DNA of 64,000 nucleotides from Paramecium tetraurelia (GCF_000165425.1 NW_001799166.1:250459-314458); one strand, 5' to 3'; positions 10,681-23,896 are shown, counted from the stretch's first letter. Numbers and translations are program-made. Notes: generated by a model not told the origin, from the sequence alone.

Positions 10681-13600
10681 TCATTAAAATCTAAATTTTA
10701 GTTCCTTTAATTATCTTTCTAATACTTCATTATTCATTAATGAATCAAAAGGTATCAAATGAACAACTCTTTTAATTATCTTCATTATTCTGCCTAAATA
10801 AGGAGAATAATAATAGAATAGTAAGATTTATATGCTTATGGTTAGAAAAATAAATGATATTGACAACACCTATAATAAAATATTTATAAATACTGTCAGA
10901 AATAATTTCATTTCATCAAACTATGCTTATAGACTTTTATTGAATTGATTAGCTAAAACAAAAAATATTCTACTAACAATTTGTGAACCTTCTTATTCAT
11001 AATATTCCATTTCAACTCTATGAGTAAAATTGTTAATCGCTTATTATGATTTAATTTAATTAGACATATAATTTAATGTTACAATCATCCCTTTAGCAAA
11101 TGATCCATCAAACGAAATTCCACAAAATACTGATGATAAATTTTTAAATTTCTAATTATAATCATATTAAAATTACTTAATCAATTTATTGACAAAGTGA
11201 ATTCGTATTAATATTTTCAACCAAGTCTATGAAATCTTAATCAATTAAATAATGATCATAATTTATGGTGTTTGATATTTAGATATAATTTGAAATAGCA
11301 TTTTAAGCTTTATTAATTAAATCATAAAGTTCTAATTTATTGCTTTCTGTAAGAAAAGTAAAGTTCTGCCATCTGAAAAATATTTCTCTGTATAAGAATA
11401 AATTACCTGATCTCAATTTCATTTCTTAAACCTATTCATATAATTAGAGAGTATCATCATATTTACTAAAAAAAAGGGTTGTAGATGAAATGCTCAATAC
11501 TGAAAAAATAAGAATAATAGACAATAACAATAGAAGAAATACTATATTAAAAATTTTAATTAAGCTTCTCGTTTTATTTACAGCTGAATAGCTCTATTTA
11601 TATTTATGAAACTAATTTTAATGTTTCTAAAGATTTAAGGGTTTCTTTAAATGTTATTATAGTTGATTTTCAGGGTTATACATAAATAGGATATCAGTAT
11701 TATGTTTAATTGAATCTATTAAATCATCAAATCTTTGAATTTCATTATTCAAAATTGATTCATCTATTAGAAATATAAGCTAGATAAATTAATCCAATTG
11801 CGAGAAAAACTAAATCTAGAAAAACTACAAATAGACATAAAATATTAGCAAAGCCAAATCAAAAGTTACCCATAGCACTATTAGTTTGTTATCCATATCC
11901 TTATGCATATGAATTGCATAATCATACATTGAAATTGTTAATTTTTCACATTCTTTATGAAGCATAAAATAATTAGCAAACAGTGATATTTAATATGGTT
12001 ACCCTTATGTACTTTATCGATGATTAAATGTTATCATTTGGGAATGTTAATATTATAATATAATGAATAAAGCATCTCTAAAGGAAATTTCAAGCTCATA
12101 TATTTCTGTTTCATTTTAATTCATAAAATTCATAGTAACATTCACATCATTTAAAAAGCTTTTAATATTTTGATTGTTTAATTAATCATATAGACTATCT
12201 CTTAGTTCTGTATATCCTAATTAAATTGACTCGTAGTATGGCTCTGTTAATTATGACAATTGATTGCTTGGTAGAAAACCCTCTCTGTTCATTTATTAAT
12301 AGCCAGTTATTGTGACTCTCATTGAAAAAAATAAATCATGAGGTCCCATAATGGAAGCATAAAATGATGTCATAAATTCAAAGGATAAAAAGTTGTCTAA
12401 ATCATATATAAGTTGTATGTATTATACTATTATAAAAATAATAAAAAATGACAACCAAATGTTGAATAGAAACATAAATTTGGTTTGATATTTTGATGGA
12501 CTAATTGATAAAATTTACTGTAGCAATTCATAATGTTAATGAATTTTATCAGATTCCTGAGAACTTTCTTTCGATCTTAACATAGATGATTGAAATTATG
12601 AGTTCTCCTTTTTATCATAGCTTTAGAAACTTAATTGATTGTTAAAGCCTGGAGATTTGATGTTCTATTTAATTAAACTATTTCTTTGAGTTATCAACTA
12701 TTATTCACTTTAATTAATAGTTTCTTCTCTTCTTGAATTAAGAACCGGAGAGTTGTTAACAAATATGACTGGATTTACTTATAACAATAAAGGTTTAGCG
12801 ATGTTTTAAATAGAACCAATTTATTATTAATTTATAAAATTTACACTATTTAAATTTCCAATATGAGGTGAATCATCTTATTAATCGATAATGCAATCTA
12901 AAAGGATTGGTTAATTTAAAGACTCTTATTTTATAGAGTTTAAGGATACTCTTTGATGAACTTATGAAAACTCTCGAACCCTATTGAATTCAGCCATTTT
13001 TATAATATCCAATATATAATAACAATAACTACCTATTTACTTTCTTGATATTAATATATCACATTCAATATTATATAATCTTAAATTCTATCTAGCTTTG
13101 TCAGGAGATATTTTTATTTCGCTCTGCATTGAATCAAAACTACTTTAAGGGGAAGGTAAGTACAAATTAACTGAACTTAATTTTATCTCCTTTTCTTAAT
13201 GTTCCATTAGAAGGGTCATGAAATTTGGAAAAATTTGTGAAATTTCAACTTAAGTAAATACTTTTAAAGTACTTAAGAATTTAATTTCGGACTCAGTCCA
13301 TCCTATTAAAATTAGTAAATTTTTTGTAAATATGCATTTCATATTTTCTCCATCAATAACTAAAAATGCCTTATCTTGTGTGGCTTCTTATAAAAAAACT
13401 GCTAAGGTCATATTCCTGCTTTTGAATAGACTAGTAATAGAGTGACACATATTTACAGTTGTTAATATTTCTTGATTATTCATAACAAAGTTGATTTAGA
13501 AAGCATTATAATATTTACTAGTTCCATTTTCAATAAACTATTTAACATATAAATTATGATATGGAATCAAAAATTCTGGTAATAAATGTTCAAAAGATCT

Positions 13601-14833
13601 TTTCTTTTCATTATTTGATCCATAATTATCATAAAAGTTTTATGATTGGGCTATCAAAGTCAGATTCTACATATCTTCGCATAATTCCAAAATTGCAAAA
13701 TGTATATTTTTTTGATTAATATTAAAATTGATTATTTATTAAAATTTATTCAATTCTACTTCTAAGCATTTTGAATTTTTATAAAATAATATTGATTTAT
13801 GGTAATTTGATAAAATCTGCATTTGGGTCAGTTTAATCCGTGGCGGTNNNNNNNNNNNNNNNNNNNNNNNNNNNNNNNNNNNNNNNNNNNNNNNNNNNNN
13901 NNNNNNNNNNNNNNNNNNNNNNNNNNNNNNNNNNNNNNNNNNNNNNNNNNNNNNNNNNNNNNNNNNNNNNNNNNNNNNNNNNNNNNNNNNNNNNNNNTAA
14001 AAAAGGTCTTGAAGTATATAACTAAAATGAATCAATAAATCCAAAATCAGAATTAATTGTTAACATAATAAAATAGCGCTGACAATATATTCAACATGGA
14101 GTTAATCAAATTCTATAACAATAATTGATTAAGTGATGATAAATGCTTATTATATATATCTATAGATAGTATTCCCTAGCTTTTCCAATCCATATACTTT
14201 GTTGGTAATTGTACATTCATTTATTATGATTGTTCCTATAGAATCTATAAACAAAAGTATTATTGTTATAATATTTAATGTAACCAGTAAAAAACCAACA
14301 TTTTCTAATTATTCTAATTATTTTGATAAGCATGTTAAACAAATGAAATTCATTTCCAAATATAAATAAGATCCAACTAACTATTAATAGAAATTGAGGA
14401 AATAGCAAAAAAGTTTAAGGAAAAAGGAATTTTCAGCCTGTTTGATAAATTTTTATGATTTTTCCTAAATAAAACAATATTAACTAAAAATAATTAATCC
14501 AATTTTGTGAATTAAAATTACAAATGTCACAACTAAAAATGCATATTCATCATAATTGCTAAATATGGTAATTAATTTTATTGATGGTCTAAATAAAATC
14601 TAAAGAAATTCATAAACATATGAATTGCTTAGTTCAGACGATTTTTCCATTCTCAAAGTCAGAGTTGAAACTAAATTTGTATTTTCCAATTCAAAAAGAA
14701 AAAATAATGGCTATAAATTCGACATAAATATCAACAGGGCACTAAATTGTTTTTAAAAATCAAATTTAACTTTCAAAACATACATTGCTAAGATTAAATT
14801 TTAGAAGTTAAATGTTTGATTTTCTTTTTGCAT
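10681..14833 (-). CDS. large multi-pass membrane protein with PAS-like domain (TmcB-like)
   Basis: A very large protein interrupted by a 150-N gap (13848-13997). A single open frame continues on both sides if the gap is a multiple of three; one 25-nt intron (11152-11176) is visible near the 3' end. From the N-terminus: several hydrophobic segments (14150-14800), then a PAS-like region (about 13050-13620) with RSFEHLLPEFLIPYHNLYV and a second part ending GSYCYYILDI, a long polar linker, then four or more membrane segments with extracellular loops (10700-12500). This arrangement matches the large ciliate family related to the Dictyostelium TmcB (tiny macrocysts B) proteins, which are presumed sensory. 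The ligand is unknown. It ends 2 nt after the stop of the convergent small gene. Confidence 0.6.
13848..13997. other. assembly gap of 150 N
   Basis: 150 ambiguous bases lie inside the PAS/membrane gene. The second gap in the window is also exactly 150 N, so the length may be a fixed filler or a read-pair estimate rather than a true size. The flanking frames agree with a multiple of three. Confidence 0.95.
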
Positions 14834-15604
14834 TTTTTATTTTATATATTATAAATTACGCTATCAATATTTCTCATATATGATTAATAATAAATTTAAT
14901 ACTACAAATATACATTTAATCCAGATTTCTATCTCAAGAAATTTTTAAATCAATAAATCCAACATTTCTAAATTGTTTAAAATAAGATATTAACATTAAC
15001 TTATCTAATCATATCCATTTTTTAAACATAACAAGAGAATTTTCTATGTTTTTAAGTGGAATTCTAATTCGAAAAGCTTATTATCCTCTGTTTTTTGGAA
15101 AATCATTCTTTTGAGAAATTATTTTAAGTTGAGAGAATTTTTTAAATAAAGAAGTTCTAGATTACTTTTAATACAAAATTTCTTTTATTGATTTTTGAAT
15201 TAATATTAAGATAATGAAAATCGTGTCGATGAGTGAATTTGAAAACTAAAATAATTGGTTAATTTTTCTAATAGAGTGCAATTGCCCAATTTTAATTAAA
15301 TGTTTGTTCAAATCTCTAGCAATTAAAATTCCTTTTTGATAACATAATTCATTGATTTTTTGGTATGTAATTTATCTATGTCAACGAAGCAACCTGATTA
15401 GATGCATATCATTTATTTAATTAAAATGTCAAAATTGTTTAATCTAAATTTAATCTATATGATGGAGAATTCTAGAATAATGTTAAAATTAGTTGGAGAA
15501 TGAAATGAATTAGATTTAATTATAATTCTGGGACTGAGACTCAGAAATATTGAATTCTCTATGTAAACTAATTAAACTTAATACTAAATATTTTATTAAT
15601 AAAT
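14834..15604. other. 770-nt region without a supported gene
   Basis: Between the starts of two divergent genes. It is AT-rich with several homopolymers. One minus-strand frame of about 115 codons (near 15020-15370) has no TGA, but no ATG or family feature supports it, and TGA-free frames arise easily by chance in this code. It could hold an upstream exon of the membrane gene. Confidence 0.35.
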
Positions 15605-17344
15605 ATGAACAATAGTCAAAGAGGTGTAGAAAATAGACCAAATTCATAACAAAATTCCTAAGATATTTCTTAGTAGGAAATTCAAATCAATCAGAACCCA
15701 CAAAATAATAATAATACTTTGAACCAACTTATTTAAGTTCTTAATAACTAAACAAACCTTCCAATTGATTAATTCAAAATAATGGTTGATTCTATTGTAA
15801 TTGATAAGCAATTTTTGTTGTTAACATTAAACCCAAAAGGGAAGTACTTTTAAACTTTGAGAAAGCTCATATTATTAATAGTTGGATTCTTAACTCTTCA
15901 GTTTTATTAACTTCTATATTTATTCACTTAAGATTAAATTACTTAAGGACATGATGATAATCATTCAAAATTAATGTATTGATATTTGAAATTTAGCTTA
16001 CGACCCCAAGAGCATATAAAGAATAAGAACTCCTCCAGAAGTCATTTATATTTGGAAGAATAAATAAACCAACTCATACTTGTTATTGCAATTAGGATTG
16101 CTTACATAGTGATATCCTACGTAATTGTATATAGTATCAGACCTCTATGTTTACATTATTCAAATAAAAATGTATATAATTTATTAATTTAAGTTATTAC
16201 TATTCTCTCTTTTGCTTATGTCTGGCACTTACTTTATTCAAGGAACTCAATGTAATCTCTATCCAAATTATGGATCTTTACATTTTGAAGATATCGGAAA
16301 AATTAATAAAACAAAAATCTATTTGGATAATTTGATATTCTTTGGCTGCTTTTTTGTACAGGGGATGTCATCTGCAAGCATTTTTTATTTATTAATCGAA
16401 TAGATTTAGTTTATTTTGAAGAAAAATTAAAGATTAATCTTTTACAATGATTTTCTATTAGTAATTGTGGAATTTATTGTTGTCTCTTCAGTCTTACATA
16501 TGATTTTTAAAGAACAATATATTTTTAATCTTATCATAATGTGGATTCCATTTTCCTTGATTACCCTATTTGCTTATTTCACTTTGCAAGATTCGCCTCT
16601 ATGTATTTTAACTCGCCTTTCTTATTATGAAGAAATATCTAGATAAAATTAATAAATTCTAAAGAAATAATAAGTTGCCTTAAATAAGATTGAAACCTTA
16701 TTAACAGAATTTCACTAAAATATGAACTCTATCTATTCAGTAAATTTTCCAAATAAGGTATATTTTTCTGAAGAGTAAGTTTCATTACTACTTAGTAAAT
16801 TCTAAATCAAACCAAGTAATAAATAAGAACCACGACTTATTGTTAATTTCATAATGTTTGCATTAAGTTTTTTATATTTTGGACATTTATTTAAACTAAA
16901 TGCATTTGTTAATCAATTCCAATGGACAATTGAAACCCTAGCCTTAATATTGTCCATATTTGAATTATTAGGATATTTCATTGGAAATTATTGTATAAGT
17001 GAATTGTACAACGAATAATTGTTAAGGAAATTATTGATGACATTTGGACTAATCAATTTTTTAAGTTCTTTGCCTAGTTTTTAATCAATACATAGCTAGT
17101 TTTAAAGTTAAGTAGAGTTCTTTTCCATTTTAATTGTTCGACTATTGTTTTCTTTAGCGATAAAAGCATTTCTGATGTAAAAAATGTTAATATCTTTAGA
17201 TAATTCTCAAATTATAAACTCAACTTTGGGTTTTTGGTATTAGGACTATTATTTGCGAATATCAATTTATTATAGATTCAACTATTCTAGGTTGTAGTTG
17301 CAACTATTCTTTTATTCGCTTACCATTTATCTAAACAATTTTGA
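15605..17344 (+). CDS. major facilitator transporter, SLC22/organic-ion-like
   Basis: Two introns (16172-16193, 22 nt, and one of 23 nt near 17178) give an exact 564-aa frame. The N-terminal 75 residues are polar and Gln/Asn-rich. Hydrophobic segments follow in a pattern consistent with about 12 passes: one at KLILLIVGFLTLQFYQLLYL, several between 16090 and 16570, a central cytoplasmic loop with DSPLCILTRLSYYEE, then a second half from 16840. That loop motif after the sixth segment resembles the ESPRWLL-type motif of SLC22 and related organic-ion carriers. The substrate cannot be told. The typical G-rich MFS loop 2-3 signature is weak, so the subfamily is uncertain. Confidence 0.55.
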
Positions 17345-17419
17345 ATAGTATCGAATTTATTTAATACTATAAAATAATAAAGTTATATTATAAATCAAAC
17401 AAGTCAAATTAATAGATTA

Positions 17420-18197
17420 TCAGAAATATTTATTTATAGAATCTGGTAATTATTTACAATATGGGCAAACCTTGGTTTTGTTCATTGGCATTTTTAGCCA
17501 TTTTAAAACACAATCTTAATGAAAAGTATGCTTCCCTTAACATTGATATTCAGCAACAAAATCTTTGGCTCTAAATTCTTCATAACATATAGAACAAATC
17601 TCCAATGTACTCAATGAAATTTCATTAAGCTCCTCGATTTTTATAAAGCTTTCTTTGAATTCAACAATGGTTTGTTCTTCTAGGGCATTCTCCAATCGTC
17701 CTGTGATAAATATACGATTTAATAAATATCCAAAAACTGAATATCTGAGAATTTTTCTATTTATCTATATATATTTACTTAATATTTTATGTTTCTTCTA
17801 AGGCTTCTCCAAAAAAATCACAAATAACCAATAAAATACCTGCAAAATATAAAACATTTATCAAATATTAATTGATATTTAAATATTGGTGTAATTTATA
17901 CTGCAATAAAGTTCTCAGTTAAATAATTTAATCCTTTTTATTATGTTCCTATTTCAATGTTATTAATTGAGGTATGAAAAGAACATACAGGAAGATAGCA
18001 CATAGATTACTAATAAATAGTAGGAATAAATATGAGCATTTAAACCATGCTGCTGAATATGGTAATTTTTCATTCATCAAGTTATCAATATAAAATAAAC
18101 AGAGGATGATGCTGAAAAGTAAATTATTGCCATCTTGTTTGATTAGGTACTTCCTTGATGAATTTGGAGCTATAAGTAATCTTTGTATATTTTCCAT
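17420..18197 (-). CDS. membrane-anchored RING-H2 E3 ligase (1 of 3)
   Basis: One 22-nt intron gives an exact 251-aa frame. Two clear hydrophobic segments lie in the N-terminal part (LLFSIILCLFYI and CSYLFLLFISNLCAIFLYVLF) and probably two more before the middle (VLYFAGILLVIC). The C-terminus is a RING-H2 finger: CSICYEEFRAKDF, then C..KHTFHQDCVLKWLK and CPYC. RING-H2 proteins of this shape are ubiquitin ligases that act at membranes; the substrate is unknown. It has the same layout as the genes at 25385-26603 and 50033-50813. Its stop lies 75 nt from the convergent MFS stop. Confidence 0.83.
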
Positions 18198-18391
18198 TAA
18201 TAATATTAAAATTGCATATTAATTATAATTGTTTTATTTATAATATAATGCTCTCCTTGCCTTTAGAAATAGGTTATAATTCATAAACGAAGAATATATA
18301 TCATATAAAGGAATATCAATTATATTCAAAAGTAGAAATCAAAAAAAAATTAAATTGATTTACATTAAATATTTTGTAAATATAATAACCA

Positions 18392-18864
18392 ATGGTAAAT
18401 TGTGAATCGATATAATTAGTAAAACGAATATCCAGAAAGAGCATAGCCATTAGCTAATGAAGAAGTTGAACCTCAAATTTTAGAACTTGCCTAGTAGGCA
18501 GCAGCTCTAAAATAAGTATAATTTTGCATAAATCATTAGTTAAAAAAAGGAGCGAATGAAACCACAAAAACTTTAAATAGAGGTATTGCTGAGTTGGTCA
18601 TTATTGCAGCTGATACAACACCATTAGAAATAGTACTTCATTTGCCTTTGCTTTGTGAAGATAAGGTATGCTTTTTTAAGTTAAATCAATTAGAATGTTC
18701 CATATGTATTTGTTAAGAGCAAGGTTGATTTAGGTAGAATGTGTGGTACAAGCAGAAATGTAGTTGCATGCTCAGTGATTAAAGATAAAAACTCAAGAAT
18801 TAACTAAAATATCACATACTTAAAAGATTTGTGTGAAAGATTATAAATCAACTAAGAAGCATGA
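18392..18864 (+). CDS. SNU13: SNU13/NHP2L1 (15.5K) RNA-binding protein
   Basis: Snu13 binds kink-turns in U4 snRNA and in box C/D snoRNAs. Three introns (25, 24 and 28 nt) give an exact 131-aa frame; the first intron lies directly after the ATG codon. Conserved family stretches are present: the N-terminal PLANEEV..., [14 protein letters not shown] (the RNA-binding loop), [30 protein letters not shown] and [16 protein letters not shown]. The length matches the family (about 126-130 aa). Identification is secure because almost the whole protein follows the family pattern. Confidence 0.96.
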
Positions 18865-19175
18865 TCAATATTAAAATATTTGATGAACATAAATAATTTA
18901 TACTTTTATAGTAAGTAACATAAACAGATAATATATATCTGATGAATTATTTAACCATAATTATCTATAAACTAACTACATTATCATTAAAGAAATTATA
19001 ATAATAAATTAACCTTTCAAAAATAAATCAAACTTTGATCCCATCTAAATCAATGGAGTTCTGAAAAAATGCTAGCCTAGAATAAATTTCATAATTTCTA
19101 CTGTTGAATAAAAGTTTTCAGTTGATATCATCCTTAAAATTCATAAAAAATATCAATTTTTTAAATAATAAAAAA
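18865..19175. other. intergenic region
   Basis: About 310 nt of AT-rich DNA between SNU13 and tRNA-Leu. No gene or motif was recognised. Confidence 0.4.
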
Positions 19176-19255
19176 TGTTGACGGCGAGGTTCGAACTCGC
19201 GCCCTTTCGGAATGGAGCCTTAATCCACCGCCTTAGACCACTCGGCCACGTCAAC
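19176..19255 (-). tRNA. tRNA-Leu (anticodon AAG)
   Basis: An 80-nt class II tRNA with a long variable arm. The acceptor stem GTTGACG pairs with CGTCAAC. The anticodon stem GTGGA/TCCAT closes the loop TTAAGGC with anticodon AAG (A34 normally becomes inosine). The T arm GCGAG-TTCGAAC-CTCGC is perfect. No intron. Confidence 0.93.
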
Positions 19256-19442
19256 TTGTATTGACAATTACTTTCAGAATAGCATAAAAAGGGGTACGTT
19301 TTCAGAACAAATTACCTGTAAAAAAAATAAAAACAATAAAACACTTAAAAAATATAAAAGATATCAATATCTAATTATTTTGAAATATTTGAAAACTATA
19401 TTCTTAATTGTATTGATGGGGATCAACTTAATTAAATGTATT

Positions 19443-19496
<54 letters not shown>
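19443..19496 (+). repeat. (AAT)n microsatellite running into a start codon
   Basis: About 17 uninterrupted AAT units whose last unit overlaps the ATG at 19495 (aataatg). It forms the immediate 5' leader of the following gene. Length changes would alter leader length but not frame. Confidence 0.9.
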
Positions 19497-19497
<1 letters not shown>

Positions 19498-20804
19498 TTA
19501 TTTCTTTTTATAATTGTTAGGTAATGTGCTTAAAACATAATAGTTTAACCTACGCAGCGACATTAATAAAGCCGGTGACCATCATCAATGTATTTAAACA
19601 ATATCTAGCTATAGTCATTCGATTCATCTTGCAGTAGCGCTGGAGAATGTTGTGCATGTTCAAAAACAGGGTATTGTTCTTAAAATCAATCATGTGCATG
19701 TACAGCATCTTCAGGTAGTCAAATGTCAGGTTAAACTTGTTTATTGAACTCAACAGAAAATGCAGCTGTTGAAAAATAGTTATAAAGTGGAGCAGATGAG
19801 TCGTTGATAGCAAGGTTAATATGATGAAATATATTAGTTTCTCTGTCATCTAAGTTTATGATTTATTGAACAGAAATTCAACTTTGACATATAAACAATT
19901 ATTTGCTATATATGAATTAGGAATTACTACAGCACAAAGCAGTGTGTAGTAAAGCGAAATATATTGGTTTTTAAAAAGCATCGAATTCATTACAAAGAAA
20001 TTAAAAGCAATTCAAACATTAGAAGCAAGTGCTCTTTAGACATTTTAAATACAAATTATGGATTTAATTAGATCTTTAATGTTTAAATATATTGATTTAG
20101 ATTCCAAAAAAAATCCGATCTTCTTTGAATAAGGCTATTTCAGTGCTATAGTAGCTAAATGGAAAGATACTAGTAAATAGTTATAATATATTTCTCATAG
20201 TAAATTATACAACTATGAAATTAAACTCCAAATCAATTAAATCAGCTCAATGTGAGTACAAATATAAATCTGTATTGATTAGGGTATGACATTGTGATTT
20301 ATTTATAGTATAAATTAGTGCTTGCAGTATCCAATGATATGATCGATGCATTCACAAATTCAACATTTACTTATAATTCTACAGTTATATATTGTTAATT
20401 TATGGATAAATATGGTGATATTTATTATCCTCCTTCCTCTGAATTTCATTATTGGCATTATGTACCAAACTTTGACTATGAGCCATTGTTGGAATTATCA
20501 GATGTGATAGGTTTGGGATGCTTTTAAGTACTCCAAAATATTAATCTAGATCAAACAATCCAATTCAGTCTATGGTTTGGCATACAATAATCAAGATTGT
20601 TAATACAAAGAAATAACTTCATCTAGACCAGTACCATACTGTTAATGCAACGAACCTGGAATTACTTTTGTTTAGGTCCTATGGAATGATAATAAGATAG
20701 CCCAACTTGCTCTGGCTGCAGGAACATCAAATTCCACTAATTCAACAGAAGCATACGGACATTTATTGATCATTACATATTTAGCCATATAAATTATATT
20801 ATGA
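19495..20804 (+). CDS. secreted, probably GPI-anchored surface protein
   Basis: Six introns (23, 25, 23, 28, 25 and 22 nt) give an exact 387-aa frame. The start MLFLFIIVSLTYA is a signal peptide. A cysteine-rich patch follows (GECCACSKTGYC, then CAC), then a helical middle region, and a domain rich in Asn/Tyr/Trp with several likely N-glycosylation sites (NSTFTYNST). Near the end, PVPYCQCNEPGITFV resembles the cysteine pattern of GPS-type motifs, but weakly. The C-terminus is small residues (AAGTSNSTNST) followed by a short hydrophobic tail (LLIITYLAIQIIL) right before TGA, as in GPI-anchor signals. I do not recognise the family; surface location is inferred from both end signals. The stop lies 15 nt from the convergent stop. 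Confidence 0.72.
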
Positions 20805-20819
20805 TCATTATTATTATAT

Positions 20820-23782
20820 TCAAAAATTCTATTTATTTACTTTGCTATAAGAAAAATCAAACGTTGTATTTTATTTTTGAATTTAGTGGGTATTATGAAT
20901 TTAAAAGGTCCTATTGTTGGATGTCCCTGTTCTTTTATAGGAAGATCTTCTTTAATTATCTCTTTCTAAATCGCTAAATCGATATTCAACATCTTTCAGT
21001 CCTTTTTATTTTGAAAAATACATTTGTGGCCTTTTGGTTGATTTTTAACTATATCCCCTTGCTTAATCTATAGGACTAGATTAAATTATCTAAAGGATCT
21101 ATTCCCACTTAAATTGATCCAAGGTTTCAATATTGTTCTTTAATATTTATAACCTTTATTTCCTATTCATACTATCCTTATATAATCTTTGGAATATATC
21201 TTATTGCTGGTCGACAGAATGTTCTTTATTGTTTGATGATAAATAAGATATTTTCTCTATCTAATCCTTAACTCTTAAGGAGGCTTGAAGTGGGGTTTAA
21301 GGAGTATTAATTTGCAATCTATTTTAATCGTATAATAATTGAGACTCATAATCTTTTTTAGTAAAATCTTCCTTTGTGAACTTCAAAGAGTTTCTTTAAA
21401 AAATGAGATAAGTGTTTTCTTAGTTTAATATATTCATATTCTAATTATCAATAATTTTGATTTCAGTCTAATTTTAGAATTATTATGTATCTACCTGCTA
21501 TTCAGAAATCTCTTCTAATAAACATAATTAAGAGGGTGTTTAAACTGATCTTAATTATTCATAATGAAGTAAATTACTTTTACAATGAGAATTAGATTGC
21601 TATTATTAAATTGTAGAAATTGATTCTAAAATACATTATACCTCTACATCTTTTGTAAAAATCTCTCGTTTAATTTAATATTCAAAATCTGTATTTGTGT
21701 ATTTATGAGACATTTCATTAATATTTAATTTTAGCTTCATAATCTTTTCAATAATATCATAATTTAAACTATTATTTTGAATTGGTGTGTTAACATTCAA
21801 AACAATAGTTTGACAATATTTTGACCTATTTTGGATATTTGAAAATAAAAACTCTTGTTTATTTAATTACTGATATTACTAAAGAGCAAGTTATTATGAT
21901 AAATGTTCTTTATTTTAATCAGATTACTTTAGCTTATATTCAACCATCTTTATTGAACTTTTATCTAATTTCTCAAAATTTATTTATTTCGAGTCGAATA
22001 GCCGATATAATTATTAATAATGCAAACAAACAACCTAATATTTTAACTGCAATATTTTAATATTCTCTTTGGATTAATTATATTACTGCTATAATTAGGA
22101 TACTTCTTAATTTAAAATTTATTCCATCTTTTCTTATGTCAGATATTTATATTCCCAATAAATTTGATTATACTTGTCATTCTCATATATTTACTTTAAT
22201 TCTTCATATTGATTTTTAAGAATATTTCTCTTTTTCTTTTTTTTAATTTTATATTCTTTCAATTTTTCTTCAAAATCTTTTCTTCCGAGAATAATTTCCT
22301 TTATTTCTTGTCTTAGTAAGAATTGATCTCTAACGGTTTTCACACATCTCAACATTCGATTAATTAATATCCATTTATTGAACATCACTTTGACCTTATA
22401 TTGATCAAAATTAGTTTTTATTTCATTTAATTCATTAAATTACCCAAATAATTGCTACAACACTATTATAAGAAATAATTTACTTTCATTTTTTCGGTGT
22501 GATAAGGCAATCTCCATCTATTCACGACTCTACTTTAAACATTCTTAAACAATTTCCTTTTGACGGTATTTTTGCTTTTCAATTTATTCATTCTTTTCAT
22601 CTAATTCTCCTTACAAATCCTTGATATAATTAATTTATCTATCTACAAATTAGGATAATTAATCCTCTAATTATTACCTATAATGTTAGACTTCTCTTTG
22701 CTAAGACTTGCATTGAATTATTAACTTATCTATTTCTCTATAATTAATTCCATATGTATGCTTTTAATTTTCAAATACTTAAAAGAAATATGAATTTCCT
22801 TTGAGATCTTAAATATTCTTCCAAGTAATGTAAGGATCATTATTATCCATTTGTATTACTTTGGCTAATAAACCAATACTAGTATCGTGAATTTTGAGTT
22901 TATCTTTGAACTTATCAATTTAGGCAACGATATTGTTTATTTTCAGTTGAAATATGCTAGATAGTCTATGTTAATTCAAGATACTTATGTTCAAATTGTT
23001 GTTAGATACCTTTAATTTTTTAGTTCAATAAGTTTGTTTATTCTTCAGTAAATCCTTCCTTAGAATCAAAATATTAAACTTCAAATATATTCAACTATTA
23101 ATCATTTTTTCTAAATAATAATTCTTTCATATGTTAAACGTCCTTTAAATATCCTTGTGTCATATCTTTTATGATGTTATCCTTACAATCTAATTTAATT
23201 TATAGTTCTTTTAGTTTTTGATTTCTTAATTCAAGTTCTTTTTATTATTCTTCATTTTAATCATACGACTGTTATGTTTTCACTTCAACATGAGGATGAT
23301 AAGTCGATTTCATGGTATTGAAACGTAATAAACTGACTTCTTATTATAAATGATCCTCTTCTTCAGATAGCCTAATCGCATTATGAATTTTTGTAATTTT
23401 ATTAATAGACTATTCAGCGCCTCAATAGGGTTTTGCTAAAAATACTTTCTTAACCTTTAATAAAAATATATGCATTAATGCTTTATGATTTTACTTTTAT
23501 CTAATTAGATTGCCACAGTGCTTCTGTTAAATATACTCCAACCGACATTTAGTAAAATTTAATAGAATATATTAATAATGTGTAAGATGATAGGCTTTGC
23601 TATTAAATTAATAGGACGAACTAATCTATTAACTGCTCAAATAGATTTTAAGTATTAACTATTTATTATTTCTCATTCTAAATGGGAGGAGAATTAGACT
23701 CTTCTTTTAATGTAACCTACCTAACTAAATTTTTAGGTCTATAAATTGGGACATCTTTCAGTTAAATGCATTCGTCATCCAT
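20820..23782 (-). CDS. long coiled-coil protein, unknown function
   Basis: Two introns (25 nt near 23420 and 28 nt near 22965) give an exact 969-aa frame. Most of the protein is charged and heptad-like, for example REIDKLIIQCKSQQREV, DLQGELDEKNEQIEKQ, KEIVQECLKQSREQMEI, and a very basic patch KIKKKKKRNILKNQ near 22250. The first 130 residues are less charged. The C-terminal 100 residues are polar and basic (SDLERDNQRRSSYKR). No motor, lipid-binding or other domain was recognised; cytoskeletal or basal-body proteins in ciliates often look like this, but that is only analogy. It is divergent from another coiled-coil gene 114 nt away. Confidence 0.78.
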
Positions 23783-23896
23783 TCCAATTATTTAATTTAT
23801 TTTTCATTTTCAAATCACACATACTTATATATGATAACAAATTTAATAGTTTGAATTTTAAATTCATTCATTCAATCTCTTGTAATAAGATTTGTA

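Noticed and set aside
19550-19849. A 99-codon minus-strand reading with CTG/CAG-rich codon use unlike its surroundings
   Set aside because: The plus strand gives a signal peptide, cysteine-rich exons and three fitting introns across the same bases. The odd codons are the complement of those exons.
21050-21379. A plus-strand frame of hydrophobic residues after the surface gene's stop
   Set aside because: The minus-strand frame through the same region is continuous with a 969-aa coiled-coil gene and has normal charged sequence.
22191-22388. Short minus-strand reading that looks like a small basic protein
   Set aside because: It is an internal part of the long coiled-coil gene; it appears short only if TAA/TAG are read as stops.
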